Below are positions 1 through 7,553 of a stretch of 11,640 nucleotides of DNA, in pieces (position 1 is the first letter of the stretch; each line of letters begins with the position of its first letter). This DNA comes from Stramenopiles sp. TOSAG23-2 (lineage: Eukaryota; Sar). The notes below the pieces were generated by a model. The model was not told the DNA's origin and made no database searches. It worked only from the letters and a program-made list of their open reading frames with translations. The position numbers and the translations under genes were made by a program. The stretch spans positions 1 to 11,640 of the forward strand of contig LT649912.1 in NCBI GenBank assembly GCA_900128395.1, in the 5' to 3' direction.

Positions 1-209
1 TAAGTTACACACACACAGATATATTAGATTAATAATACGTATATCGTATATATTTATTTTGGTGTATAGATACAATAGTAGGAATTTAGAACGATATATA
101 TTTATAACGAAATCAAAGAGATTTTTAGTGAGAAATATATATATATTTATTTATTACCAAGATAACATATTCTAAAATATATATAAAAAAAAACCAAACA
201 ATAGCAAAA
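1..209. other. 5' flank and leader of the OFD1-like gene
   Basis: This AT-rich flank contains an imperfect palindromic stretch around 37-52 (ATACGTATATCGTATAT) and a TATATAAA-like segment near 177-186. The last ~25 bases before the ATG at 210 are A-rich with almost no T, like the leaders of the other genes here. The start context has A at -3. I see no upstream gene. The TATA-like segment lies too close to the ATG to be a confident TATA box. Confidence 0.35.
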
Positions 210-3200
210 ATGACAACACGTTCACAAGCATCATCACCTGGTGGTAAATCAAACAATGCAGCAGCAACTAATAACGATGCACCTGCAACATTATCAGTAC
301 TTGATTTAAAATCACAACTATTATCGTCTATGAAAAAAAATGGTGTGCTTGGTAACTTGAAAGCACAGTTAAGAACACAATTTTTGTCCGAGTTAAAATC
401 ATTAGCAAAAGAAGATGGACGTGGTGGACCATTTGATGTCAATAGGCATCGTGGACAAAAACAAAATTTAAGAACGAGGGTTTTGAATACGTTGTTTTTA
501 GAGCATTTGCGTTCTATGGGTTACAAATATTCATTGTCTGTTTTTTTACCGGAAAGTGGTGTAAATACATCACCACCATTATCAAAGTTAGAAATATTAC
601 AAGTATTAAATATTCGAAAAGGACATGCATTTTATACAAAATTAGCAAGTACATTAGGGGAAATGAAATCGCCATTATTAGAGCAAAAAACAAATGGGAA
701 CAATACATTGATCTCTGCCATATTAGAAGGCTTAGAATCTAGCTCTACGGTGCATGATTCATTTACACAGACGGACGATGGCAACACACCGTCAGAACGT
801 TTATTAAAACGTTTAGATGACGTTGAATATTCATATCGTCAACAACAGCAATTACAAGCAACTGGACAAGGAAGCTCTGCATCGGTGGAAGATCGATTGA
901 TACAATATCAACGTAAAGTCGATCGCAAAGCAAAGGAAGAAATTGCAGCTGAAATTGATCGTATTAAATCAGTAGAAATCCAACAAATGAAAATGGAGGA
1001 AAGAGCACATCATCGTGCTACTTTAGAAGTTGAATTACGTCGTTTGCAAGAAGAGCATCAACGACAAATGAAGGCGATGAAAGATAGGAAAGATTTTGTT
1101 GAGGAACAAATGAGACGTAGAGAACGTGAAATGGAAAAAACATCATTTGACCATCGTCAACAAATTTTGAAGGAAATTGAAATGAATAGGCTAAAAGAGG
1201 AAGATATACAACGGAGCTCAGAATTAGAGAAGCGAAGTATAGAATTGGAAAAAACAAGACTTGATGACATGGAGAAAGATTTTATGCGTGAGCGAAAACG
1301 TTTTGAAGCAGATCGTGCAGAATGGTCACGTAGATGTCAAAGTGATATGAATCAATTTAAAGTGGATATTCGAAGACAATATCAAACCAGGGAACAAGAT
1401 ATTGAAAAGAAAGAGCAACGTTTGAAAGATGATCGAAATGCATTTATTAAAGAGCAAGCAAATGGCCGTGTCGTTATTGCAGAAGCGCAAGGGATCAAAG
1501 ATGAGTTAGAATCAGCCCGTAAAACAGCACAAACAGCAAGTCAAAAAGCAAATGGACTTGCATTGGAATTAAGCCAAGCACAAGAGCATTTACGTATAGT
1601 TGCAAATGCAGCCAATGGTGATCGTGATGCACATCGTAAAGCATCTGAATTGAATGAAAGTTTAACACGTCAATTAGCTAAAATACAGCAAGATATGGTT
1701 GATAGTAGAAATCAAATGCATAAGCAAATCGATGAGAAAGAAACATTAATACGTGCGTTGGGTGAAAGATTAGCAGATGAACAAAGTAAAAATGCACAAT
1801 TGCAACGAAAACATGGCGAGGAAATACGCAATATTCGTAGTGGGCAAGATGATGGTATTGAAAAATTACAAGATTCCTTAAGATGGAAAGATAATGAATT
1901 AATATCAGTGAAAAGTGAGATGAATAATAGAATTAATAGTTTACAACGTGATTTAGACTTATTACGACCACGAGTGGAAGAAGCGGAAACGAATCTATCG
2001 ATTAAAGAGACAGAAATTGTTGAATTGAAAAGTTTATTACAAAAAGCACGCCTTGCATTAGATAAAGTCACTCAAAATTCACAAGAAGATAGTAATAATA
2101 GTCGTAATAATCAAATTGTGTTAAATGATCCAAATGCTTTACTTGCATCATTGCGAAAAAGGCGAGCTGGCAGGGTACAAGAACAGACGACGTTGGTACC
2201 ACCACCATCACAATATTTGTATATGAATAGACCACCACCAATGATGTATCCACCATCATGGCAAGCACAACCACCAAATGGGCCACCGCAACAACAACAG
2301 CAACCACCGCAACAACAACAACAACAAAGCAATACAGGTAGGGGAAAAGACAATGAAATGATGAAACTAAAATTAGAAAAATTAGAGGAAGAACGAAAGA
2401 AAAGAGAATTAGCTGCTGAGATTGAAAGACAAAAAATGGAAGAAAAATTCCAAAAGTTAAAAGAAGAACATGAAGAAACATTGTTAAAACATGAAATGGC
2501 GGTCATTAATGCAAAAGAGCGAAGTGCCGATATCGTCGAAGATTCTGTTAAATTATTAAAACAAGAAAAGGATAAAGCTGCTCGTTATCGTAGTGAAATG
2601 AAAGAAATGGAGGAGCAATTGCGTCAAGAAAAAAGAAATAGAAACACCGTAAAAGCGAAATCATCTCCAAGTCCACGTAAAAATAACATGGCAAATAGCA
2701 ATATTCAAAACAATTCTACCACATTTGAAACTCCAAATTTATTAAAATCAACATCACCGAAAGTAAATAAATATAGTAACAAAAGTCCAAGCCCATCCTC
2801 AAAAGTGATTACAAAGAAAAAATCACCATCACCTATTAAACAAAAATCAGCAGAGGATATACAAAAAGAAAAAGATGCACATAAAGAAAAAATGAGACAA
2901 GTACGTTTAGAAGAAAAACGAAAGTTAGAAGCTGCACGCGCTCAACGAGAGAAAGAGAAACAATTACGATTACAAAAAGAAGCTGAACGAAAAAAACAAG
3001 ACGAATTAAAAGCTGAAAAAGAGCTTTTAGAACAAGAAAAATTAGAGGAAGAACGACAAAAACAATTAGCAGAGGAAGCTAAACTGAAAAAAGAGAAAGA
3101 AGATAGTGAAGAAGCATTACGTAAGCAAAAAGAAATGGAGGAAAAAGAGCGTTTGAAAACTGCAGAACAGAAAGCAGAAGAATTAAAGAAGAAAAAAGAA

Positions 3201-3566
3201 GAGGAAGAAAAACAACGTTTAAAAGAAGAAGGTGAAAAGAAATTAAAAGATCGTATGGATGAGATACGTAAATCAAGAGAGATGAAAAAACAACGTGAAG
3301 AGGAAGCTGCTGCATTGAAAAAAATGAGTGCTGTTTCTAGCCCGGTGCAAAAAGAAGATAGTTATGGTGATGATTCATGGGGTAGTTTACCATTGGATGA
3401 AAGTGGTACAAATAATAAAAGTGGCATGGGAGATAATAAAAAAGGAGATAGTAGTGATGCATTTGATTTGTCTGGAATGAATGATGATGATGAAATAGAT
3501 GAAGATGAAGATATGGAAGTATATGAAGTTGGTTCAGATAGTGCAGATGAAGAATATGAATTTTAA
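210..3566 (+). CDS. OFD1-like centriole / basal-body LisH coiled-coil protein
   Basis: This 1118-residue protein is most likely an OFD1 homologue, which in other eukaryotes sits at distal centrioles and centriolar satellites and is needed for ciliogenesis. Residues ~30-65 (LKSQLLSSMKKNGVLGNLK...) match the N-terminal helix region shared by OFD1, CEP20 and CEP43. Residues ~88-120 form a LisH domain, with the OFD1-like core HLRSMGYKYSLSVFLPESG. Long coiled coils follow at ~230-650. A Pro/Gln linker (~663-708) comes next, then a second coiled coil (~713-810) and an SP-rich linker (~816-880) with several SPSP/SPK sites that could be kinase targets. A K/E/R-rich single helix or coiled coil (~884-1040) leads to a D/E/S-rich tail ending at 1118. 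The length is close to human OFD1 (about 1010). The start is the first ATG after an A-rich leader, with good context, and no intron is needed. Domain identity is good. The C-terminal third is low-complexity and cannot be assigned by eye. Confidence 0.8.
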   Translation: MTTRSQASSPGGKSNNAAATNNDAPATLSVLDLKSQLLSSMKKNGVLGNLKAQLRTQFLSELKSLAKEDGRGGPFDVNRHRGQKQNLRTRVLNTLFLEHLRSMGYKYSLSVFLPESGVNTSPPLSKLEILQVLNIRKGHAFYTKLASTLGEMKSPLLEQKTNGNNTLISAILEGLESSSTVHDSFTQTDDGNTPSERLLKRLDDVEYSYRQQQQLQATGQGSSASVEDRLIQYQRKVDRKAKEEIAAEIDRIKSVEIQQMKMEERAHHRATLEVELRRLQEEHQRQMKAMKDRKDFVEEQMRRREREMEKTSFDHRQQILKEIEMNRLKEEDIQRSSELEKRSIELEKTRLDDMEKDFMRERKRFEADRAEWSRRCQSDMNQFKVDIRRQYQTREQDIEKKEQRLKDDRNAFIKEQANGRVVIAEAQGIKDELESARKTAQTASQKANGLALELSQAQEHLRIVANAANGDRDAHRKASELNESLTRQLAKIQQDMVDSRNQMHKQIDEKETLIRALGERLADEQSKNAQLQRKHGEEIRNIRSGQDDGIEKLQDSLRWKDNELISVKSEMNNRINSLQRDLDLLRPRVEEAETNLSIKETEIVELKSLLQKARLALDKVTQNSQEDSNNSRNNQIVLNDPNALLASLRKRRAGRVQEQTTLVPPPSQYLYMNRPPPMMYPPSWQAQPPNGPPQQQQQPPQQQQQQSNTGRGKDNEMMKLKLEKLEEERKKRELAAEIERQKMEEKFQKLKEEHEETLLKHEMAVINAKERSADIVEDSVKLLKQEKDKAARYRSEMKEMEEQLRQEKRNRNTVKAKSSPSPRKNNMANSNIQNNSTTFETPNLLKSTSPKVNKYSNKSPSPSSKVITKKKSPSPIKQKSAEDIQKEKDAHKEKMRQVRLEEKRKLEAARAQREKEKQLRLQKEAERKKQDELKAEKELLEQEKLEEERQKQLAEEAKLKKEKEDSEEALRKQKEMEEKERLKTAEQKAEELKKKKEEEEKQRLKEEGEKKLKDRMDEIRKSREMKKQREEEAAALKKMSAVSSPVQKEDSYGDDSWGSLPLDESGTNNKSGMGDNKKGDSSDAFDLSGMNDDDEIDEDEDMEVYEVGSDSADEEYEF

Positions 3567-3585
3567 AAATTTTGTGTGTATTCGC

Positions 3586-3618
3586 ACGAAGTTCGTACCA
3601 TCGTACGTACGAAGTATA
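3586..3618. repeat. palindromes around ACGAAGTTCGT and TACGAAGTATA
   Basis: ACGAAGTTCGT (3586-3596) is palindromic apart from its centre base. It is followed by the 10-bp palindrome CGTACGTACG (3602-3611), which runs into TACGAAGTATA (3608-3618). These lie 20-52 nt after the OFD1-like stop codon, so they would fall in its 3' UTR. Confidence 0.6.
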
Positions 3619-3677
3619 TTTTTGTGTTACACCATTATAACGCGTAAATTTTGATTCTTTTTTTTTATATATGTGTC

Positions 3678-3689
3678 ATATCATATGAT
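3678..3689. repeat. 12-bp perfect palindrome TATCATATGATA
   Basis: TATCATATGATA equals its own reverse complement. It sits between the two TACGAAGT-containing palindrome groups in the convergent spacer. In such AT-rich DNA one 12-bp palindrome could arise by chance. Its place in a cluster is what makes it notable. Confidence 0.55.
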
Positions 3690-3716
3690 AATTTAAATAC
3701 ATTATGCATATGATAG

Positions 3717-3784
3717 ATACGAAGTATCATATCATAATGATACGAGTATCATAATATTATATATCATATAGTGATACTTCGTAT
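3717..3784. repeat. 13-bp inverted repeat with an inner palindrome
   Basis: ATACGAAGTATCA (3717-3729) is the exact reverse complement of TGATACTTCGTAT (3772-3784), giving a 13-bp stem around a 42-nt loop. The loop centre holds TGATACGAGTATCA (3738-3751), itself a hairpin with 6-bp arms. A transcript from either strand could fold into nested hairpins. The position between convergent genes suggests a possible role in 3'-end formation or in blocking read-through. That role is an inference. Confidence 0.7.
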
Positions 3785-4034
3785 ATTTTTTTTAATATTT
3801 ATAAAAACAAAGATATTATATAATATTTTAATGAATATATATTTATACACTTTTGTGTGTGTACAACTACTTTTTTTACTTTAAAAACACGTGGGTGTGC
3901 GTTTGTATTTTTTTTGTCTCACTCTCTCTCTTTTAAAAATCAAAATAAATATATTGATATGACCAATACTAATTTTTTATATTTTAATCAATATATATAA
4001 ACATTCCTATTCTTCCTCTTCCTCTTCTCTTCAT

Positions 4035-4679
4035 TTAAAGATCATCATCATCATCATCTGGAAGTGGAACAGTTGCAGCAACTTTAATATCATTTTCCAT
4101 TTGTGCTCGTTGTTGTGCATCGATTTGAATTTCTGCTGGTTTCAATGCTGGCTGTTCAACGAAGTTTAATTGTGTATTTCCACCAGCCAATTTACGTGCT
4201 AACCATAAAAATGGTTTTTCAAAGTTGTAGTTACTTTTTGCAGAAACATCATAATATTGTAAATTCTTTTTGCGGTGGAATGTAATTTGCTTTGCGTTGA
4301 CTTTGCGGTCTTTGACGTCCACTTTATTTCCAACTAAACAGATAGGGATGTTATCGCATACGCGGACCAAATCTCTATGCCAATTAGGCACATGTTTGTA
4401 TGTAATCCTTGCAGTGACATCAAACATAATAATAGCACATTGGCCTTGAATATAATAACCATCTCTTAAACCACCAAATTTCTCTTGACCTGCTGTATCC
4501 CATACATTGAAACGAATTTTACCAACATTTGTATGGAAGTCGAGCGGTCTTACTTCTACACCAAGCGTTGCGACATATTTTTTTTCAAATTCACCTGTTA
4601 AATGACGTTTAACAAAGGTTGTTTTACCAACACCACCGTCACCAACTAAAATCATTTTAAATTCAGGAACTTGAGCCAT
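4035..4679 (-). CDS. Ran GTPase
   Basis: This is a full-length Ran (214 residues; human Ran has 216), the small GTPase whose nuclear GTP gradient drives importin/exportin transport and supports spindle and nuclear-envelope assembly. The P-loop GDGGVGKT spans residues 13-20 with T20. Switch I includes [11 protein letters not shown] (33-43). Switch II begins [16 protein letters not shown] (61-76) with catalytic Q65. The guanine-specificity motifs are NKVD (118-121) and SAK (146-148). Ran-specific features include [23 protein letters not shown] and the acidic tail (PDDDDDDL), which distinguishes it from Rab proteins. It also lacks the C-terminal prenylation cysteines of Rabs. The ATG at 4677-4679 aligns with the family start, and A at -3 supports it. 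It is intact and intronless. It converges with the OFD1-like gene and diverges from the secreted-protein gene. Identity is essentially certain; RAN is the family name. Confidence 0.98.
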   Translation of the reverse strand: MAQVPEFKMILVGDGGVGKTTFVKRHLTGEFEKKYVATLGVEVRPLDFHTNVGKIRFNVWDTAGQEKFGGLRDGYYIQGQCAIIMFDVTARITYKHVPNWHRDLVRVCDNIPICLVGNKVDVKDRKVNAKQITFHRKKNLQYYDVSAKSNYNFEKPFLWLARKLAGGNTQLNFVEQPALKPAEIQIDAQQRAQMENDIKVAATVPLPDDDDDDL

Positions 4680-5040
4680 GTTTGTTTGTTTTTTGTATTT
4701 ATATAAAAATGTTTTTGTGTTTGTTAATATATATGTAAAAAATTAGATACAACGGTATGTAATATCTCTTTTCGTTTAATTTGTTTTTGAATACTAGTTT
4801 TACTTTGTATCGTTTGTATGTTTTGTCTTGATATGTATATATATATATATATCAACTTCAATATATTTTCTACGTACATCTATGTATATATATGTATTTT
4901 TAGTGATCTATTGAATCTATGTGAACCATTAAAATTCATTTAAAAATGATGATTTTGCACGCACTTTTCATCATCATCATTTTTATATTATTTTGTAGTA
5001 GTTTTTTATTTTATGGAATGTTGTTCATTCATTGAAATAA

Positions 5041-5073
5041 CATGTAGATAGCATGTAGATAGCATGTAGAATA
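5041..5073. repeat. three tandem copies of an 11-bp unit
   Basis: CATGTAGATAG occurs at 5041-5051 and 5052-5062. A third copy, CATGTAGAATA (5063-5073), diverges at its end. It is a small tandem array in the promoter region between Ran and the secreted-protein gene. Confidence 0.8.
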
Positions 5074-5169
5074 GGATGATTGTTTGTACTTGGTAGTATA
5101 ATGAAAAGGAAATCACTCTTCCGACCCGCCAATTTTATCTATTCAGGACCTCCACTAGACAGTGTTATA

Positions 5170-5227
5170 TTTAGGGTTAGATCATGCACAGATCATGCTA
5201 ACTTGGTGTATAACCCTAACCCTAACC
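5170..5227. repeat. inverted telomere-like repeats
   Basis: TTTAGGGTTAG (5170-5180) faces AACCCTAACCCTAACC (5212-5227). TTAGGGTTAG (5171-5180) and CTAACCCTAA (5216-5225) are a perfect 10-bp inverted repeat with a 35-nt loop. The loop holds a direct repeat of GATCATGC (5180-5187 and 5191-5198). GTTAG/CTAAC (5176-5180 and 5198-5202) makes a nested alternative stem. The unit is the TTAGGG hexamer. The element lies between two divergent genes, so it is interstitial and not a chromosome end. Confidence 0.75.
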
Positions 5228-5322
5228 AAACCTAGTATATTCACTCCATTTTGTGATCGGCAATGGTATTGCACGCTATTATCAAAAACCCTTACTTGAC
5301 GTACTCTAATTGATAGGAGAGA

Positions 5323-5407
5323 CGTTCCACTCCAAGACATAAAAAACATAGAATTACGATCAAAAAACTACTATTTATGTGTGTACATAAATATGGAAAG
5401 TGGAACG
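5323..5407. repeat. 9-bp inverted repeat CGTTCCACT / AGTGGAACG
   Basis: CGTTCCACT (5323-5331) and its exact reverse complement AGTGGAACG (5399-5407) flank a 67-nt segment. They lie about 100-190 nt upstream of the start of the secreted-protein gene. Two oppositely oriented copies of one short site could be transcription-factor binding sites, but no function is shown. Confidence 0.45.
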
Positions 5408-5459
5408 GTATCAAGATACATAATATATATATATATATACATCATATATTAACATATCG

Positions 5460-5468
5460 TATATAAAG
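5460..5468 (+). promoter_or_regulatory. probable TATA box of the secreted-protein gene
   Basis: TATATAAAG lies 42-50 nt upstream of the ATG at 5510. That distance allows transcription to start about 25-30 nt downstream of the box and leaves a short A-rich leader. The surrounding DNA is AT-rich, so the match is suggestive only. Confidence 0.4.
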
Positions 5469-5509
5469 AGGAAAAGTAAATATACTATAAGTTAAAGAAC
5501 AAAAAAGAG

Positions 5510-6709
5510 ATGCGCGTTCTTATATCATTGTTATTAATTGCAACGGTTGCAAATGCAGCATTGTTAAGAAAAGCAGATCCAGTAGCGGAGGATGCGTCCA
5601 CACCAGGTGACATTAAAAGTGAAGTAGCAGCACAAAATGATGAAGGTTGTGATGGTGTTCAATGCGGACATCAACCAAGAATGGTAGAAAGAGGACATTT
5701 CGCACACAACGTATACTTGAACAAATTGGCAACAAAAGCGAAGGAAGGCAAAGGTGATACGTATCATCCAGCACTTGTACCACCAGGTACATTTAATGGT
5801 ACTTTACATAAATTATTACAAGAACCATTAAAAAATCCATTGCAAGAAAAACCAAATATGGTACCACCAGGTCATTTTGCTAACGTAGCAAGGAAAGAAG
5901 CAGAATTGAAAGCATTGGCAGGCCCAGTAAAAGATTTAGCAGCGCAACAAGCTGGCACATGTAAAATTTTGGATAAAGTTGTAACCATGGCACGTTTTGT
6001 TTATGAAGTTGAATCCAACACAGCAGATGGTATTGATAAAAGTGGACAAGCTATTGTGAAACTACTTGAATTAATGTGTCCATTAATTAAAACACACTAT
6101 CCAAACGCTAACGAAGGTATGCAATGTGCAAAGTTAACAGAAGCAGTGAGAAAATTCTACGACCCTCTGTTCGTTGGACAAACCAAGACGGCAAAACAGC
6201 GTTGCATGAATGCACCTGGACATAAAGTTAACTTTGCATTATTAGCTGCATTAGTTGGTCCAAAAACTTTATTTGGTGCAACATTTTGTGAAGACAAACA
6301 CGATGCATTACAATGCATGAACAAAACTGTTAGTGAAATAGTACCTGTGCACAACAAGACAAAAGATGAGCTTGCTGCAGAAGAGGACAAAATCGAAAAG
6401 ATTGCAGAGAAAAAAGTTTCTATCGATGAGCATGGATGGCATAAATACCAAGCACAAAAATTAAAAACAGAAGGTATTCCAGACGAGGAAGAAGATAAAT
6501 TAGGAGAACCAAAAGATGCAGGTGCAATTCATAGGTGCAGAAACTGCAAACATCAAAAAGCAAAGATGAAAGAGCTTGGATTAGATATGGCAGATGATAA
6601 AGGATATGACTTACATAATGAAGAAAACATTCATAATGCAGTTACCGATGCTGAAGCAAGTAAACCAAATCAACCAAGACAAATAACTCATCAAGGTAAA
6701 ACTAATTAG
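5510..6709 (+). CDS. secreted 10-cysteine protein with three VPPGHF-type repeats; family unknown
   Basis: I do not recognise this 399-residue protein. Residues 1-16 form a clear signal peptide (MRVLISLLLIATVANA), with a probable cut before ALLRKADP. Three repeats follow: MVERGHF (58-64), LVPPGTF (89-95) and MVPPGHF (117-123). They are spaced 31 and 28 residues apart, each followed by a helix-forming K/L/A-rich stretch. Mature-chain cysteines are C47, C52, C151, C190, C206, C232, C260, C269, C343 and C346. The even number fits disulphide pairing. The middle six define a helical core, and the last two form a CxxC (CRNC). NxT sequons occur at N96, N271 and N282. There is no C-terminal membrane helix, GPI-type tail or KDEL. 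It is therefore probably a secreted, vacuolar or cell-surface glycoprotein. The six-cysteine spacing (39, 16, 26, 28, 9) does not match elicitins. A TATA box lies upstream. Confidence 0.8.
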   Translation: MRVLISLLLIATVANAALLRKADPVAEDASTPGDIKSEVAAQNDEGCDGVQCGHQPRMVERGHFAHNVYLNKLATKAKEGKGDTYHPALVPPGTFNGTLHKLLQEPLKNPLQEKPNMVPPGHFANVARKEAELKALAGPVKDLAAQQAGTCKILDKVVTMARFVYEVESNTADGIDKSGQAIVKLLELMCPLIKTHYPNANEGMQCAKLTEAVRKFYDPLFVGQTKTAKQRCMNAPGHKVNFALLAALVGPKTLFGATFCEDKHDALQCMNKTVSEIVPVHNKTKDELAAEEDKIEKIAEKKVSIDEHGWHKYQAQKLKTEGIPDEEEDKLGEPKDAGAIHRCRNCKHQKAKMKELGLDMADDKGYDLHNEENIHNAVTDAEASKPNQPRQITHQGKTN

Positions 6710-7192
6710 GCTAGTATATTGATATATATAATATATTAAAAACACGTTTTGTTTATATAGTAAATAGGTAAAAAAAAAAAAAAAAAAGTAAAAAAGAAAA
6801 AATATGAACACTCGAAAAATAATATATATGTGTGATATATATTTTTTATACACTCTACACACATGTATGTATGTACATGTGTAAGGATGTATTGGTGTTG
6901 ATACGTAAATAGGATTAATATAATAGAAAAGTGAGGAAAATGAGTCATGGTGTGCGTGCGTGTGGTAACTTTGTAATCTCTCCCTTTGTAAAAAAAATTT
7001 AATTTTTATTTTACCTTTTTTTCTTTCTAAAAGTGTATTAAAGACATGTATTTGTATGATATGGATATATGATGTAAAAATCTTATATTATTTTTTCGAA
7101 AAAAAAATACGAAGCGTGGTAAAAATATTACGTACACACATTATATGTTTTACACGCGCACACACTAATTTTACTCTCTCACATCTTCTTCG
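6710..7192. other. AT-rich 3' flank without a gene
   Basis: This stretch follows the secreted-protein stop. ATTAAA at 6735-6740 is a possible weak polyadenylation signal 26 nt after the stop. A run of 18 A residues (6770-6787) and many TA and (CA/GT) stretches follow, including GTATGTATGTACATGTG near 6864-6882. Frames open here on either strand encode only low-complexity F/Y/I/K-rich strings and I do not regard them as genes. Confidence 0.55.
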
Positions 7193-7497
7193 AGTCAACT
7201 GTTTTCTCTCTCTGATACTTCCGCCTCTTCCTCTCCGGTGTGAAAATCATTTTTACAAGGGTTCAATGTTGTTTGCCTTCTACGTAATTTCTTTTTAGGA
7301 CTTCCCTTTTTACCATTTTTGAAGCAACTTTATTACATCCAATTAAAGAATCATCTCAAACACCATCTCTTCCTCCCACGAATCAGCATATGCTGCATCT
7401 CAATCAGAAACAACATCCACCAAGTTTCGTGATGGTAAAGGCTGTCGAATTGTTACCATCGGTCCATTTTCATGATGGTATTTTACTGAACTCTTAA
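7193..7497 (-). pseudogene. decayed partial copy of the 3' end of the adjacent F-box/cullin-like gene
   Basis: This segment lies immediately downstream of the F-box/cullin-like gene and in the same orientation. It repeats parts of that gene's last ~60 codons. Colinear nucleotide matches (copy versus gene, plus-strand coordinates) are AGTCAACTGTTTT (7193-7205 versus 7556-7568), GGAC..C..TTTT (from 7298 versus 7614), TTTTTGA.G (7316 versus 7634) and GCATCT (7395 versus 7702). Read on the minus strand, fragments such as VIKLLQK correspond to AIKLLLK, DVVSD-DA to IVVGTQDA, and REKTVD to SEKTVD. The reading passes through TGA and TAA stops and changes frame. About 47 nt extra lies between the first two anchors. 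It is best read as a truncated tandem duplicate in decay. The alignment was done by eye over short anchors, so confidence is moderate. Confidence 0.5.
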
Positions 7498-7553
7498 AAA
7501 CTTTATCTCACAAATATCTTACTTTTAAACACATATTGCTAAATTCAGAAAAA

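Larger units (their letters stand above)
3567..4034. other. convergent intergenic spacer with clustered palindromes
   Basis: The stop codons of the OFD1-like gene (plus) and Ran (minus) face each other across this 468-bp spacer, so it must hold both 3' ends. It is extremely AT-rich and I see no coding potential. Its first half carries several short palindromes and TACGAAGT repeats, listed separately. No canonical AATAAA lies close to either stop. An ATTAAA reads on the minus strand near 3983-3988, about 45-50 nt after the Ran stop. A (CCTCTT)n-like pyrimidine run lies at about 4013-4030. Confidence 0.6.
4680..5509. other. divergent intergenic region (bidirectional promoter)
   Basis: This 830-bp spacer must contain the promoters of Ran (minus) and the secreted-protein gene (plus). 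It holds (TA)n tracts near 4837-4852 and 5424-5441, and a direct triplicate at 5041-5073. A less AT-rich island (~5110-5340) carries telomere-like repeats and short inverted repeats. I found no open frame, tRNA or other RNA gene that I could support. Confidence 0.6.

Noticed and set aside
2068-2506. Two overlapping minus-strand frames opposite the OFD1-like gene
   Set aside because: They are antisense shadows of the coiled coil and P/Q linker, giving strings of V/C/G or F/S. Real coding capacity is on the plus strand.
3717-3784. Resemblance of ATACGAAGTAT / ATACTTCGTAT to loxP arms
   Set aside because: The core ACGAAGT is shared, but the arms face the opposite way, the spacer is 42 nt and not 8, and there is no recombinase gene. 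It is probably a coincidence of short palindromes.
4103-4285. Plus-strand frame opposite Ran
   Set aside because: It is antisense to a certain Ran coding region, short and without a recognisable domain.
5170-5227. Chromosome end or telomere
   Set aside because: Only two to three hexamers occur, in both orientations, and intact genes flank both sides. It is interstitial.
6611-6948. Minus-strand frames rich in F, Y and I across the poly-A run
   Set aside because: They are translations of poly-T and (TA)n sequence, with no domain and no sensible composition.
7056-7298. 80-codon plus-strand frame
   Set aside because: Its product is an F/I/Y/K-rich string from AT-rich DNA with no domain. It overlaps the decayed minus-strand copy, although a 28-nt GT-AG segment at 7271-7298 would join it to the next open frame.
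7288-7497. 66-codon open plus-strand frame (…AVELLPSVHFHDGILLNS)
   Set aside because: It looks somewhat protein-like and is preceded by a good AG acceptor. However, it has no convincing upstream exon, and the same DNA aligns on the minus strand with the neighbouring gene's 3' end.
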